From the NCBI RefSeq assembly GCF_000350225.1, contig NW_005179249.1, positions 676,618 to 740,617 of the forward strand: a DNA stretch of 64,000 nucleotides, given 5' to 3'. The DNA is from Chondrus crispus (taxonomy: Eukaryota; Rhodophyta; Florideophyceae; Gigartinales; Gigartinaceae). The translations under genes and the position numbers were made by a program. The first letter of the stretch is position 1. The number at the start of each line of letters is the position of its first letter. Below are positions 43,542 through 55,254 of this stretch, piece by piece. The notes beneath the pieces are model-generated. The model did no database searches, was not told the DNA's origin, and saw only the letters and a program-made list of their open reading frames with translations.

Positions 43542-44420
43542 AATCAATACAGCCCCACGTAGTAATTCTGAAAGCCCTTTCATATGGTAAACGTAATTAC
43601 AGGCCTTGGCAGCCAAAAAAATGTGCCCGGTTCTAGATGTGAAGCGGAATGCACGAAGAAGGAACCACAGTGGGTCTTCAGACTGGAAAATAAGTGAGGA
43701 CCCGCACGCGCGACAGAACTTGATCCACTCTACTCCTACCTAGACCGACGGGCAACCAGCGAGTGGAGGACCGAGTGGGCCTCCCGGCATCCCTGCACCC
43801 CGGAAGCTTTTCGTCGAATGCCGTCATCATCCCTTCCAGTTTGAAGGGCAGAATCCGCACGAAAAGATTCCCTACAAACGATGGCGAAGGCCCTAGACGG
43901 GAATAGCGTGCGGTTGTTATGGATGAGGGCAGCCACGTGCCCAGGAAAACGCTCACGATATAAGCAATCCTCCACAGCGCGCACATGCCGGCCACACCTG
44001 GCCGCTCCCTTCAAGCGCGCAGAGTAAACAGCGCGGCACCCCGTTTCTGAAACATTCGTACCTCTCTGTTTCCTTGAGATGGGTCCATCTCCAAAAACAA
44101 ATGGAACCACAAGTCTCTCTTGTGTGTTGCAAGCAAAGTAGCGCCAAGGTCCGAGAGAAAATAAATTGTATCTTTAGAGTTATTGCCACGATCTGCAGCG
44201 AATATGGCCTATGGCATCGCACGGAGGGCCCCCGTTGTGGATGCTCCCTGTAGAGGTTGTACCAACCGTTCCCACGTGTGTAACAATTTCTCTCTGCACC
44301 TTGTGAAATGACAAGCAATAAAACATGGATTCAATTCTGAACAGAGCGCGTTACCGACGGGACCGAGACCTTTTTTCGGGTTGTCAAACTGTTGCAAATA
44401 CGTCAGTTCAACCATGGCCC

Positions 44421-45102
44421 TGTAGTATAACCCCCAGGGGCTTTTTAGTTAGATTAGATCAACAACGGGATCCAACACTGCAGAGCCCGACACTCTACAG
44501 TATAACTGCGCGTAGCCACGTGTACCCCTCGGGTACAGGGCGCACGCGTGCACACGTGCACACGTGTACCGCGCGTGACGGAAGCGCACACACACGTGTA
44601 CGGTCAGCTTCGATGGCTGACAGTATAACAGTACGGTCCGATCTGTACTACAGTAGTCCACTACAGTACTTCGGTACTGTAGTGTTATTATAGATTGTTT
44701 TGTATATTAAATATGGAGCGGACCGGCGGCGGTGGAGGAGGACAAGCACGGATTTGTCACCCACAGACCGTCAAGGTCCGACTTCCCGCGTATTCTAAGG
44801 TAACGCTTGCTAATTACCTTAGAGCGGCACCGAGCGCCGGTTGAGGACGCGCGCAGCACGCCCACGAGCCGGCTCCGCCTCCGCCCGTGGGTACTGGATC
44901 GTTAAATAGTACCGCGCAGGGCCGTCGAGGCGTCGAATCGCTCGCGCGTGCCCGCGTCCTCCCCGTCCCGCTCTACCACGCTACCCGGGCCCGCTGCCCA
45001 GTGTCGTTAACTGGTGTCCCGCTTCACCGCCGTCTTCCCAATCTACAAGGGTCTCGGTCGAACTGTGCATACACCCCTATCTCTGGGGGTGTTTATGCTA
45101 CA
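44421..45102 (+). mobile_element. 682-bp non-autonomous element nested in copy B
   Basis: Terminal inverted repeats TGTAGTATAA..CCCCCAG (left) and, inverted, TGTAGCATAA...CCCCCAG (right). GGCCC is duplicated at 44416-44420 and 45103-45107. Removing the insert and one GGCCC leaves copy B reading MASRA then MVELTYLQQFD in one frame, as in copy C, which shows the insertion site directly. It has no coding capacity; the interior is rich in CACGTG, ACACGT and TACAGTA inverted motifs. The superfamily is unknown. Confidence 0.8.
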
Positions 45103-46535
45103 GGCCCGTGACGCCATGCGGAGGTGATCGTCGTCAAGCGACAGTACGGTCGCACCAGGAACATAAACAAGTTCCCTGTTTATGGCCGCAATCTCGGACT
45201 CGACGTCTGTGACCAGATTCATTGTCCTATTTGCACTGCGACACCGACCTGTCGCCGACATGTCGTGCGTTGCCCGCCTATCCGTCGACAACAGAGCGCC
45301 CCCCATACCTGACCTTATCTTTCAGAACGGATTCCCATTTGATAAAAAAAATCACCTTCTTCGTCGTTGCAAACAGTTGTTGGAGAGGCGTCGTAAAATG
45401 CACATAAGACATGCTGGATGAAGAGACCGAGAAGCTCTTCCTCTTTTGTAGCTTTGTGCCATCGTAAATGTAGAACACGAGTAGCACTGTAACGGAGCTT
45501 TTCTAGCAAGCAATCCGAAACGAATGATAGGAGGAATTCAAGCGGAGTAAAATCGCCCTCGTCGTCCTCGACTTCTCCTCCTGTACCTCCATTAAAGCAG
45601 CTCTTCATTTCATCTTCAAAATAACATGGGCGTCCTTCAGGAATCTGCTCTCAAGCAGGTCGTTAACGTCATCTACCTGCACTGACACTTCTGCGAATGG
45701 ATTATCATACGTCCAGTTCTCGAGTCCGCCTTTTCTTTGGGACTCGGCCCTTTCCTCAAGTTCCGCACTAGACACAGCGCAGCGTAATGAATTATTTTGG
45801 GCATTCTGCACGTCTTCCCATGGTCCTCCGACAAAACGTTTGTCGTCATAGTCATAGTATATTCTGCTGTGGATATCCCGACAGAGTGAGGGACCAGACT
45901 CAGCAGATGAGCAGAAGTAGTCTTTCATGAAGGCGGAACGTCGCAAGCCAGCCACTTCTTCAGTAGAGACAATAAGATCAGAATCCAAAAGTTCAAGGGA
46001 TGAAGAGCTGCTGGAAACTCAAGAGCAAGAGAAATCAATATCATCTACATCATCTCCTGAAGCAATGGAGGCCGGAAATGAAATTGTATCAGCCCCCATT
46101 CTAATGTTTCATAGGACAAATTAGTTCCTTCTCTCTGTCTCTGAATGGGATGTTCATCACTACTTTCAGCCCGCTGAATCGTGACATACTCTGAGAATAT
46201 TCGCCAAGCCAGGAGGGGAATCTTTGTGTGCCACTCCAATGTCGGTCGTCAATGTCTTCTGCAATGGGGGATTTTTGAAATTCGATCATGGCGTGTGAGG
46301 CAGTCTCGGGAGACACCGGTGACTGTGAAGGCTCAACACATACTAATACAGCAGCCTTTTGGCGTGCTTTGGGGATTGGCTCACCAGCGGTCGGATTGGC
46401 GCTCATCAGGTCGTTCACAGAATCACTAATATTTTCGTCCGGCTCTTCTGATGCTGCACATAATCCATCGCGTACAACAGGCGGAGGGACACGAACGGGA
46501 CTCAGAAAGTCTGTGGAGACGTCCTTGTCCGCCAT

Positions 46536-47067
46536 TAAAATATGGCATGAACGTTTTGGGGATGATGGAAAGAAAATCCGAAATGGCAATGTCAATTTGT
46601 CGGTTTTCTGAGGTGGGGATTTGTGATGTTGGAGATGATGGACACACAACTAGATGAAGTGCATTTAAGAGGGAGAGGTGAGCGACTGGTGGTAGAACAG
46701 TGCTCTCCGTGGTCTCAAAAGGGCGTCTCACTGATATCTAGATCCCATACCAGTTGTGATGTTGGCGACGGCGGAGGAGAGACTCACCGAATGAGATACA
46801 CAAACAGTATCCCACTTCTTCCGGCCAATCATAATACGTTTGTGACGACGTAACAGTGGAAGGATGCTGTTCAATTGTTGGAAGCAGTGTTCCTTAAAAT
46901 GTGCTAAATCGTCACAAACTTTTGAGACACCCTAAATCGTCTACTACCGGAGCACTGGGTTAAATAGCACTTCGGGTGAGAGTCAGTTGAGCAAATCGGA
47001 CTGATTTGTTCGAGGCAATTTTGGCGGTGTTATAACTTTTGGCACTTTTTTGGTCTGCGGATGAAAT
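46536..47067. other. No gene recognised; leader side of copy B
   Basis: Between the copy B start and the piggyBac-like element. No inverted repeat that pairs with the far side of copy B was found here. Confidence 0.35.
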
Positions 47068-47075
47068 CTAGCTAG

Positions 47076-49754
47076 TGTCTATTGGACAATGCGCCTCATT
47101 TGAGGATTTCGCCTCATATGAGGCGTTTTTCCGTCGCTGTTTCTGGCGTAAAGAGGGAGAACCGAAACCCATAGTTGCCGCGAAACAGTAACAGTAAGAG
47201 TAATAAACAATGTCCAAGTCCTTTGAAGGCACAAAGAATGCACTGTATTTAAGAGGATCTATCCAAAGCTCCGACACCCAGAAAAAATCCTCACAATCAA
47301 TCAAATGGCCCCTGCCAATTCAGATCCGCGCCTAGTGCGAGGAGCGCACATTCATGCTCTCGCGACAAGAGTACTGAAGCACTCGGTAGCCAAAACCACT
47401 TCGGACTATCACTTCACAAGACCAATGCTGATGGGAAAGTCCTTTATGTGATCGTTTCACAGAAAAAGGGGCGGAACTACAAGCACCTAAAACGTTTGTT
47501 GCGTATGGACCCAACACCAAGACTGTCACGTTACCGCTAGGAAGTGTACGGTCAGGACCAACTTATATTCCAGAGCGTCAGCCTCGAGACATTTCGGAGG
47601 ACCCCTTTTTTTCTTGGATTCTGAGTATCAGAAAATCGCCGACAGAGCAACAAATGTTGTCGAAAATGCTGTTCAAGAAACTCCCTCAAACAGGACCCCG
47701 CCGCCTCAGTTGTTAAATCCCCAGACCAGTGCCCCAAGTATCCCACAACAACACACAGTCAAGACCGACGATGAATTCTTGCCCCCTTCGTCACCATCAA
47801 CATTGGAAGATGCCGAACATTTTGTTTTTGAATGCCATGACCAGCGCTGGAATTCTACCGCAGTGGACGACTGGGTCAATGGAGAAGTCAAGCCAATCTC
47901 CGGCCGTGTAAGAGGGCCTGAAGGATATTTTATGCAGGAGGGCAGTGCCCCTGAGAATATGAAGTTGCTGGACTATTTTTTTGATGTTTCCACTTCCACA
48001 TTTGGCAAGGATGGTCGTTCTCACCAACAAAAAATTAAGAACAAATTGTCATAGGCCTACGACGTCTGGAGAAATTATTAAGTTCTTTGGTACGCTCGTA
48101 CTCATGACGAGATGCAAGTTTTCTAACAGGCGAGATCTTTGGAGTACCTGCACGTTGTCACCTGTTCTCGGACAGCAGAAGTTTGGCTCAATCATGTCGC
48201 GTGAAAGATTTGAGATCATACGCAAGTTTTTGCAATTCAGTCAAGATAAAACAGACCACTGCTACACTGAAAAAACCCAATGGAGCCTTTGCGAGGAATT
48301 TGTTGATGCTATAAACGCTCACCGTAGAGAGCATGTCATACCGTCTCATTTCCTTTGTGTAGACGAGTCCATGTCCAGATGGTACGGTTTAGGAGGCTCG
48401 TGGATTGATGTCGGCTGCCCTCATTACGTCAAACTCGAACGTAAGCCAGAAAATGGCATGGAAATTCAAAATGTGGCCTGCGAAAAATCCTGGATCATGC
48501 TCGGGTTAAAGCTGGTGAAATCTGCTAAAGAATCTGACACTGTTCGGCAAAATGTCAACTGGAACAATGGCCGTGGAGTCTTACTGGAACTTTGCAAACC
48601 ATGGTCTGATCGGGAGAGAATTGTTTGCGCTGATAGTCACTTTGCCTCAGTTGAGGCTTCTGAAGTTTTATTCGAGAACAACTTACGATTTATTGGGGTA
48701 GTGAAAACGGCGACGAAACGATTCCCAGTGCGGTTTTTTGGGAGCCAAAGGCTTTATGCTAAAAGAGATTTAAATATCTGGAGTCAACTGTAGAAGCAAA
48801 CGGAGAAAATAAGAAGATAGTTGCTGTTTGCTGGCTTGATCGAAACAGACGAAACTTCATTGCTAAAGCCGGTCGTGTCGAAACGACAGTACTTCAGCAA
48901 CGCATGAGATGGAGGCAGCACGAAAATGGAGCATGCCCTGTTGATATCGGCATCTCGATGCCAGAGATGATCGCGGATTATTTTGCGGCAGCCGGGGTCA
49001 TTGACAGTCACAATAGACTTCGCCAGGATAGTCTGGACCTCGAAAAATCTGTGGAGGTTAAGGAGTGGTCATTTCGAATTAATTGTACTCTGTTAGGAAT
49101 TGTGCTGACGGATTGCTACCTTCTCTATCATTTTGGAAACAGTGGGAGAGATTTACTCGATCTGAATTCTTTTTGGGTTTTACTCGGTACTGCAATGGTT
49201 CAAAATTCGTTTGATTTCATAGGGACCTGTCGTGCAAGTCATGTTGAGCGTGAAGACGCGATGGATGAGGAAATACGGACCGATGGCAGCGAGATTTATT
49301 TATCTCCCACAAAACAACGTTGGCGTACCTCCAGCGGAGAGGAGTTGGATCAAAGAAAGCAAGGACTGTGTTTTGTCTGTCCGAAAGGAAAGAAAAGAAG
49401 TCAACGTGGGTCTGTTCTCAGTGCGGAGTGAAGGAGGGAAGCGAAAGTTTTCTTTGTCATCCAAAGAATGGCCGTGACTGGTTTACGAGGCATTTCAACT
49501 TGATGCATTAAGTAATACAATAAAAAGCTTGAACGTTACATGACATATGGTTTGATAGCGACTGCACCGATGCTACTTCAATTCGTGCTGGCAACTATAG
49601 CTGTAGTGAGGCGGCCTGTAACGGGGTACAGCAGTCATGTTCAACTCTTTGACAGGGCGTAACTAATATTCTGACTCGTGAGAATGTTATTTTTCGGTCC
49701 TCAGATGAGGCTCATTTCGCCTCAAATGAGTGCAAAACGTCCGTCCAATAGACA
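47076..49754 (+). mobile_element. PiggyBac-like DNA transposon, flanked by CTAG
   Basis: The terminal repeats are TGTCTATTGGAC (47076-47087) and GTCCAATAGACA (49743-49754). CTAG is present on both outer sides (47072-47075 and 49755-49758). Inside each end lie GCCTCATTTGAGG-type subterminal palindromes. The sole gene is a broken piggyBac transposase. A CTAG four-base palindrome in place of the usual TTAA is notable. Confidence 0.8.
47614..49511 (+). pseudogene. PiggyBac transposase (DDE_Tnp_1_7 type), frameshifted
   Basis: Landmarks over four frames: N-terminal Ser/Pro-rich leader to 48050; TSGEIIKFFGTLVLMTRCKF (about 48063-48125); RERFEIIRKFLQFSQD; first catalytic Asp in FLCVDESMSRWYGLGGSWID (about 48350-48412), then KLERKPENGMEIQNVACEKS; second in ERIVCADSHFASVEASEVLF (about 48615-48675). 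After a frameshift near 48780 come VAVCWLDRNRRNFIAKAG, then GVIDSHNRLRQDSLDL (third acidic landmark, about 48995-49045), and the Cys-rich finger CFVCPKGK ... WVCSQCGVKEGSESFLC ... HFNLMH ending at 49511. Breaks near 48050, 48780 and 49400 make it non-functional. Catalytic residues themselves are preserved. Confidence 0.8.
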
Positions 49755-49758
49755 CTAG

Positions 49759-50643
49759 TGGGTAAAATTTGCCCTCATTTAATGAGCAATTTTGATTAAA
49801 TTTGGTATTTTGCTCGTTTGCTACTGTGTTGGCGGAGGTGCTCTCATTATTACTATGTACAGTATGATACAGTACAGTATGTGAAGATACAGTACAGTGC
49901 ACATGACAAAGCTTTCTTCAGGGGGCCCGGAGTGCGGACTCGTACACCATTGATCCGCCGTCTGTGAGTTTGCCAGGGGGCCTTCAATACCCCTGTGCTT
50001 GAAAATAGAATATTTCTGAAGACCTCAAAAATCAGTTTTTGCATACTACGAGCTCGCTTCGCCGCTAGCCTCCTTTGTGAGACTCGGAAAACGTTTTCCC
50101 AGAGACCCTCTTTCCAGCTATTGTCAAATCATTTTCAACAGATGAATACGACTGGAGTTATTTTACGTCAAAGAGAAAAAGTGGAGAACATTTTTCAAAT
50201 GTTCTCCAAAATGCTCTCCAAATCGGTGGAGAACGTCTCCAAATCGAAGTAGATTCTCTCTATTTCTCTCTACGAGAAGAGGATCTACTAAATTCGTAGA
50301 ATACAGAACATCGAAGAGACGTTCTACGACTTCTTAAGAAGAAAGTCACGGCGAAGCTGTGAGAAGGTACGGCTGTCGGGGGGGCGTGTGCAGGGGGGGA
50401 GGAGTGCACGGAGAAGCTTTGAGAAGGTACGGCTGTGGGGGAGGAGGGGCGTGTGCGGGGAGAGTGCACGGCGAAGCTGTGAGAAGGTACGGCTGTGGGT
50501 GTGGGGGGTGGGAGTGCCAATAATTAGTGTGCGGAATGGATGAGGAAGTTGAAGCGGATGACGTATATGTTGGTGTTGACGTGGCGAATGGGGTCGGATG
50601 AGGGCGGGGGACGGGGCTGTTCAAATATTAGAAAGTTTCATAT
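49759..50643. other. No gene; palindrome- and repeat-rich tract beside copy C
   Basis: Contains GGAGAACATTT/AAATGTTCTCC (50183-50207, loop of three), several GGAGAAC/CTCTCC motifs, and the G-rich 60-bp tandem repeat listed below. It may be the terminal region of copy C. Confidence 0.4.
50347..50526 (+). repeat. 60-bp tandem repeat, three copies
   Basis: Each unit opens CACGGCGAAGCTGTGAGAAG then GTACGGCTGT (starts 50347, 50407, 50467), followed by a G-rich half that varies. Its place just beyond the 3' end of the copy C gene parallels the G-rich minisatellite of the copy A inverted repeat. Confidence 0.85.
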
Positions 50644-53600
50644 TCAGCTGCATGACTGACGTGCTTTCTCTCTCAGAATAATTAATTCATGGCCAGGAAT
50701 TGATGCTCGCACCAATGTTCTCTGTGTGTGCCATGTCTCCCAACACCTCGAACACAATGGCTGACGACAACAACTACACCACTGTACCATTTTTGAACCT
50801 CCTTTCTTTTGGAACTTCCTGTTCCGAAACGTTATTGTTTCAGAGTACGAGCATAGACTGCAGTAGGTAGCTCTGCCTTTAACCATTTCATGCGAAAGGT
50901 CACTATTAAGCCGGCGAAGTGCATCTGCAAGGCGGTTATACTTCTTAACTGCCGATGTGGGATAGAGGGCTCTTACAACTGCAGTTTGTGCTTCGCGCAA
51001 AGCTCGGTTCCCTGACTCTAGGCTCTGGCAGCGACTACCATTACCATGCGAGGCAACAAATGTTTTTTGTTCAATCTTGTACTCTGCTGCAAGGCCTTGC
51101 GCAAATGCGCGAAACGTTTCACATCCGGTTACAGTATGGCGGAGATTTTTATACTCTTCACCAGTAGAGTATTTCTTCATTACAGGTGGCAACTTTTCTT
51201 CATCCCTTGCAATTCCAAGGCGATGAACTACGTCTGCGTTAGTAACCTGAGCCCATAAAAGCCGTCCTATAATGCTGACAATAGGATGTTCGCTGGTGTT
51301 GGTGTATGCTAGGGTTGTAACGGCCCTGCTAAACTCGTCTACACCGCCTTTTAAGGCGTTCCAATATACAAGCAATATGGGCCTTATCATTATGCTCGGA
51401 GGAATGGGGCCGTGTTGTTGGACCCTGTCCTTGTAGGCGTGGCAGAGACTATCTAATGACGCCCAAGTATGCATATCGGATGCATGACTGGCGGATAGTG
51501 TATTGTTGTATTCTGCTGGAATAAAATTGGCTTCCCTTCCGACCCAAGCAAATGCACTCACACGCACTGCGTCCATGAACATGAGGTAATAGTTTCGTAG
51601 TTGTTCCGAAATATGCAAAAGAACTGCATATATCACCTCACCCACTCCCCCCTGCTATCCTTCGCCACTATGAATAGAACTTTAGATATGCCGAGGGTAG
51701 CAGCGTGATGAATACATTGAAACCGATAGGCAGTCCTGGGCATAAGTTCACGAAAGTACTTATCCACGCCCTCGCTCCTGCCAATATTCTTTAAGATAGA
51801 GAAAGTGGCAAACCTTTCTCTTATATCTTTAGCATTGCGAATCATGTTTGGAGTGGTCATAGTCTTAACCTCAATTGAGGCCACGAGTGCTTCAAAATTG
51901 TTCGAATAGCCCAGAATCTCATCTGTGCTATCGGCCATCATGTCAGAGCTTGGTGAGCCTATTAGGCCTACGCTCCTGATATACTTTACTGTGTATGAGT
52001 CCCTCTCACAGAAATTTATAGACTGACCTACAGTGATATTTGAGGCTTGGTTCGCTTGGAAAAATTGTGGTAAGGCCCTCAACACCTGCATCTCATTCAG
52101 GGTACCTTCTTTCATCCCTGCAGTGGCAACCGGGGGCTTCATTGCCCAGGACTCTGAAGAGGCTTTTAAAAGCTCCTTTTTCAGCTTGACCGCCTTGTTA
52201 TTGTACAGTGTCATCTCATTCTCACGTGCTAAATTCCGAACAGGCAAAAATATCTCCCCTCGACGAACGCAGTTCTGATGTTAGATACATCTAGATATCA
52301 GGTCGTTCTTGCGCAAAGAAACTCGCTCCCGCCTGCCTACAGAGTTCAATGAAGAAAGTATCTCCTCCTTGCGCATTTGGGCTACACTAGTAGTTGTTGC
52401 TGACAAAAAGCGTTTAGCTGTGCAGATCGTGATCTCAACATCTGTATCACGATTGGAAATTCAAATAGTTGCCGCCATGCCCTTCCATTTTATCATCAAC
52501 TCTTCCTCAAGCCTTTTGATGTCATTTGTGAGAGGTTGTGTTCCAGCCCGTAGTGTGGCGCCCCGGAGTAGGTGAGATAAACTAGATATACTCGAAGTAT
52601 AGTTCCGGGCAATAGCACCAATAAAGTTGCTGGCAGTTCTTGACGTAAATTTAAATGCCCTGGCCAAGAACCACCCTGCGTCTTCTGCCTGAAACACTGT
52701 GTATTGGCACAGCCTCCCCAGTAACTGCACAACTTTAAGTACAGCAATATTTGATAGTGCCTTTTCCTGCGTCGATGGATTACGCAAAAAGTATCCACCA
52801 CCCTTGCCTTCTGGACGAGCAACTCTATTGTCGAAGATGAGTTGAAAATTTTCGACTGCAGCACTATCAAATCTATGCCTGAAGCTATTCTTCGGAATGA
52901 GGCAGTACTGGTGTGCCCAAAATCTAACAGGGTCGTTGCTGTACACTGCAGCAATACGGCCTGAGTAGCTTTCTCTCTAGACCGAAGCTTCAATAGTACG
53001 ACCTTTGCTCCCACAAGGTGTCCTTTGTGCACTGTATATCGCCCTGCGACCCTTCTCTGCCACAAACATCCCATATGTTTCTTTCTGATAGGTCCTTCCC
53101 CAAAAACAAATGGGTAACTTAAAGAACGCTTATGCGTTCCAATGCTGCTAGCTCCTAACGTCTCATTCAGAAATGAAATTGACTCAACCTCGTTACAGGC
53201 CCTGTCGGCATCAAACAAGGAATCCACCGTGGGCCTCAAGGCCCCAACTGTAGGTACACCCTGAAGCAATTGGACCAATCTGTGCCTAACATGTATTGCT
53301 TTTTCGTGCGGACGTGAGTAGTGTGAGGCAATAAAAGCATGAGTTAATGCGGAGCAGGCGGCATTGTTGACAGGTCCGAGGGCCTTGACGGGGTTGTTCA
53401 CATGAGATAGATAGGCTTGTCAATTGTACAACTGCTTTGGAGCTTAATCGGCTGTGATCGTCATCAACGGAGTAGATAGTGACACCTTCCACATTCACAA
53501 GCCTTCCGTTAATGGCAGCCAGCTCACCTTCCATTTCATTGATCAGGGCATTGCCGGCGGTCGGTTTGTTTAACCAACGATATGCCATCTGCTCGCATGC

Positions 53601-54766
53601 CTCCCTTAAAATTTTCGTCCCGGATAGAGCACTCCATACCTCATTATACCTTTTACCCGAGATTCCCTTTTGAAAATAGAATGGTTCGTTCTCTGGGGCA
53701 GTTATTGTAGACACACAAGCACCGTAAGATGCAGCCAGTTCGTGAAGAATAATGATGCCTTTCAACTCAGCCGTTGAGCAGGGCAAGCGCATGCGAGAGA
53801 TGAGTACTTAATGTATAAACGAAGTTTCTCTAACAAATAGAGCGGCAAAAAGGCATCGAAAGCCTCCACTCGGCCCAATCGTTCTTCTGGAGACTGCCTT
53901 CCTGCCAAACCAGGGCGCTGCTGAAACACATTATCTAGGATAGAGTTCGTTTCTCTCACATAGGGAGGGTACAAATCGAGATCAACTGTGTCGACAGTTA
54001 AAGTAACTGGCTTAAAGGCTGGGGCATACGTCCAGGAAGGGAGGCCTCTATTAGACATTGTGGAATGCTCATCGTCCACGCGCGGCCTATCAGGTGGCGC
54101 TAAGTTGTGCTCAACACTCAGGTCATTGTCATCCCCATTCATGAAGTCACTTTCTACTACAGTACCAACACTGTCTTGAAATAAAGATGAGTAAAAGTCC
54201 TGAATCACACGGCGACGACCATAGTAATGATTTGAACCCCATTGATTGGTTCGACCCCTCGTACATTGGCAAATCGCGGCAATTTCCTCTTCATCTATGT
54301 CTGAAATTGATGCATTATCGACGGATTCATCGCCAGAGACGGACGCCGTCCGCTGAGAATCGATCTCCTGCGAGAATGGGCGATCATCAGATGATAAAGA
54401 ATCGTCATTGACAGGGTTTTCATATGCGTACTGCATGGAGAGGTCATCACAGACATGGCTTTCACTGTCCTCGGGGGTTATGGGAAGGTCATCTTCAATT
54501 GACGGCGGGGGACGTGATGACGGCGATGCGTGCTGAAGCCGCGCCTCAGCCTCCAGACATCGAGTGCGAGGTACGAATTGAGGGGCATTCGTGGGATGGC
54601 GTGCAGGCTCACAACTTGCAGGGATGCGTAGATCAGGCTCTTGTTGACAGTTGTCATCGTCATAGGATTCTTCTGGGAAAATCCTATGACGATGAAAACT
54701 TGGCGAGGCAGCGCCAATACTGTCATCGGCCGTTACTGACAGCGGGAACCGATCAGCGGAGGACAT
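50644..54766 (-). pseudogene. Copy C of the DDE + PD-(D/E)XK element protein (best preserved)
   Basis: From ATG 54766: an acidic leader of about 220 residues, LPSWTYAPAFKPVTLTVDTV (about 54040-53980), LYLLEKLRLYIKYS; then in the next frame LAASYGACVSTITAPENEPF, EMEGELAAINGRLVNVEGVT and IYSVDDDHSRLSSKA (about 53480-53430). Next are KALGPVNNAACSALTHAFIA, VDSLFDADRACN, GTHKRSLSYPFVFGEGPI; SNIAVLKVVQLLGRLCQYTV and AGWFLARAFKFTSRTASNFI; KEGTLNEMQVLRALPQFF (about 52115-52062); STDEIL...ASIEVKTMTTP (about 51930-51850), with Ser-Thr-Asp in place of Ser-Pro-Asp; WNALKGGVDEFSRAV (about 51362-51318); and CSLCSY...QWCSCCRQPLCSRCWETWH ending at 50644. Five overlapping frames join through small shifts, so perhaps four indels separate it from an intact gene. 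Confidence 0.65.
54655..54694. repeat. Perfect palindrome within the copy C leader
   Basis: CATCGTCATAGGATT (54655-54669) pairs exactly with 54680-54694 around a 10-base loop. On the coding strand it reads HRHRIF...ESYDDD. Confidence 0.9.
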
Positions 54767-55183
54767 AAGTAGAAGGCGATCTGAGAGATGGCGGAGAACT
54801 GGGGAGAACTGGAGTAAATTAGAGAACGTTCTCTGGATGGAAGTGACGTCTTCTACTTGTGGAGGGAATTTCTCCTGGAGAAATATGAGAACATTCTCCT
54901 CAAATATTCACTTTTCATCGAAAATAGATGGTAGATTCTACTTCAATATTTTTTTCTATTTCTGAAAGTAGAAGGAAAATCATCTACACCCGTTAAGTGT
55001 AACTAATGTCACCTACATTAAATTAGATACAGATTTTCGCGTTCTTCGAATTCATTGTAATGTTACTAACAATATTAAAAGGTAACATAATTTTATGTTC
55101 ATCCAGCCCAAAAATCGCTTTCAGAAACAATTAATGTAAGTAACATTATTTTCGATAATGAAGTCAAGCAGCGATCATGAACA

Positions 55184-55254
55184 CTGTGGCCTAGTGGTTA
55201 AGGGCTACTGTACACATCATGGTCGAATACGTGGGTTCGATTCCCACTGTGGCA
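55184..55254 (+). other. tRNA-like A-box/B-box sequence (SINE-type or decayed tRNA)
   Basis: TGGCCTAGTGGTTAAGG (A-box-like, 55187-55203) and GTGGGTTCGATTCCCAC (B-box plus a perfect T stem, 55231-55247) sit at tRNA spacing. The sequence before the A-box does not pair with that after the T stem as an acceptor, and the best anticodon loop lacks T33, so I do not call a functional tRNA. It lies within the pogo-like element, outside its transposase. Confidence 0.6.

Larger units (their letters stand above)
41722..46535 (-). pseudogene. Copy B of the DDE + PD-(D/E)XK element protein
   Basis: Reading from ATG 46535 on the minus strand: an acidic leader; LENWTYDNPFAEVSVQVDDV (about 45720-45655); EEELLGLFIQHVLCAFYDAS; LSLDDDHLRMASRA (about 45140-45100), where a 682-bp insertion interrupts; LGPVGNALCSELNPCFIACH; PFVFGDGPISRKQRG (about 44100); TKSELQAMLVVLERT (SAP-like); KKGTRNEGKIVKALPAF (about 43060-43010); SPDAVL...FAVEVKTMVSV (about 42870-42790); NNLKGGVDVVSR (about 42290-42255); and IQWCETCKQAICSSCWEDCT ending at 41722. 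In the finger, the H of W-x-x-W-H seen in C is lost. Several frameshifts occur. It shares the block order of A and C but differs at most positions, so it is a separate subfamily. Confidence 0.6.

Noticed and set aside
55184..55254. Functional tRNA gene
   Set aside because: No acceptor-stem pairing and no T at the base before the anticodon; only internal promoter boxes and the T arm are convincing.
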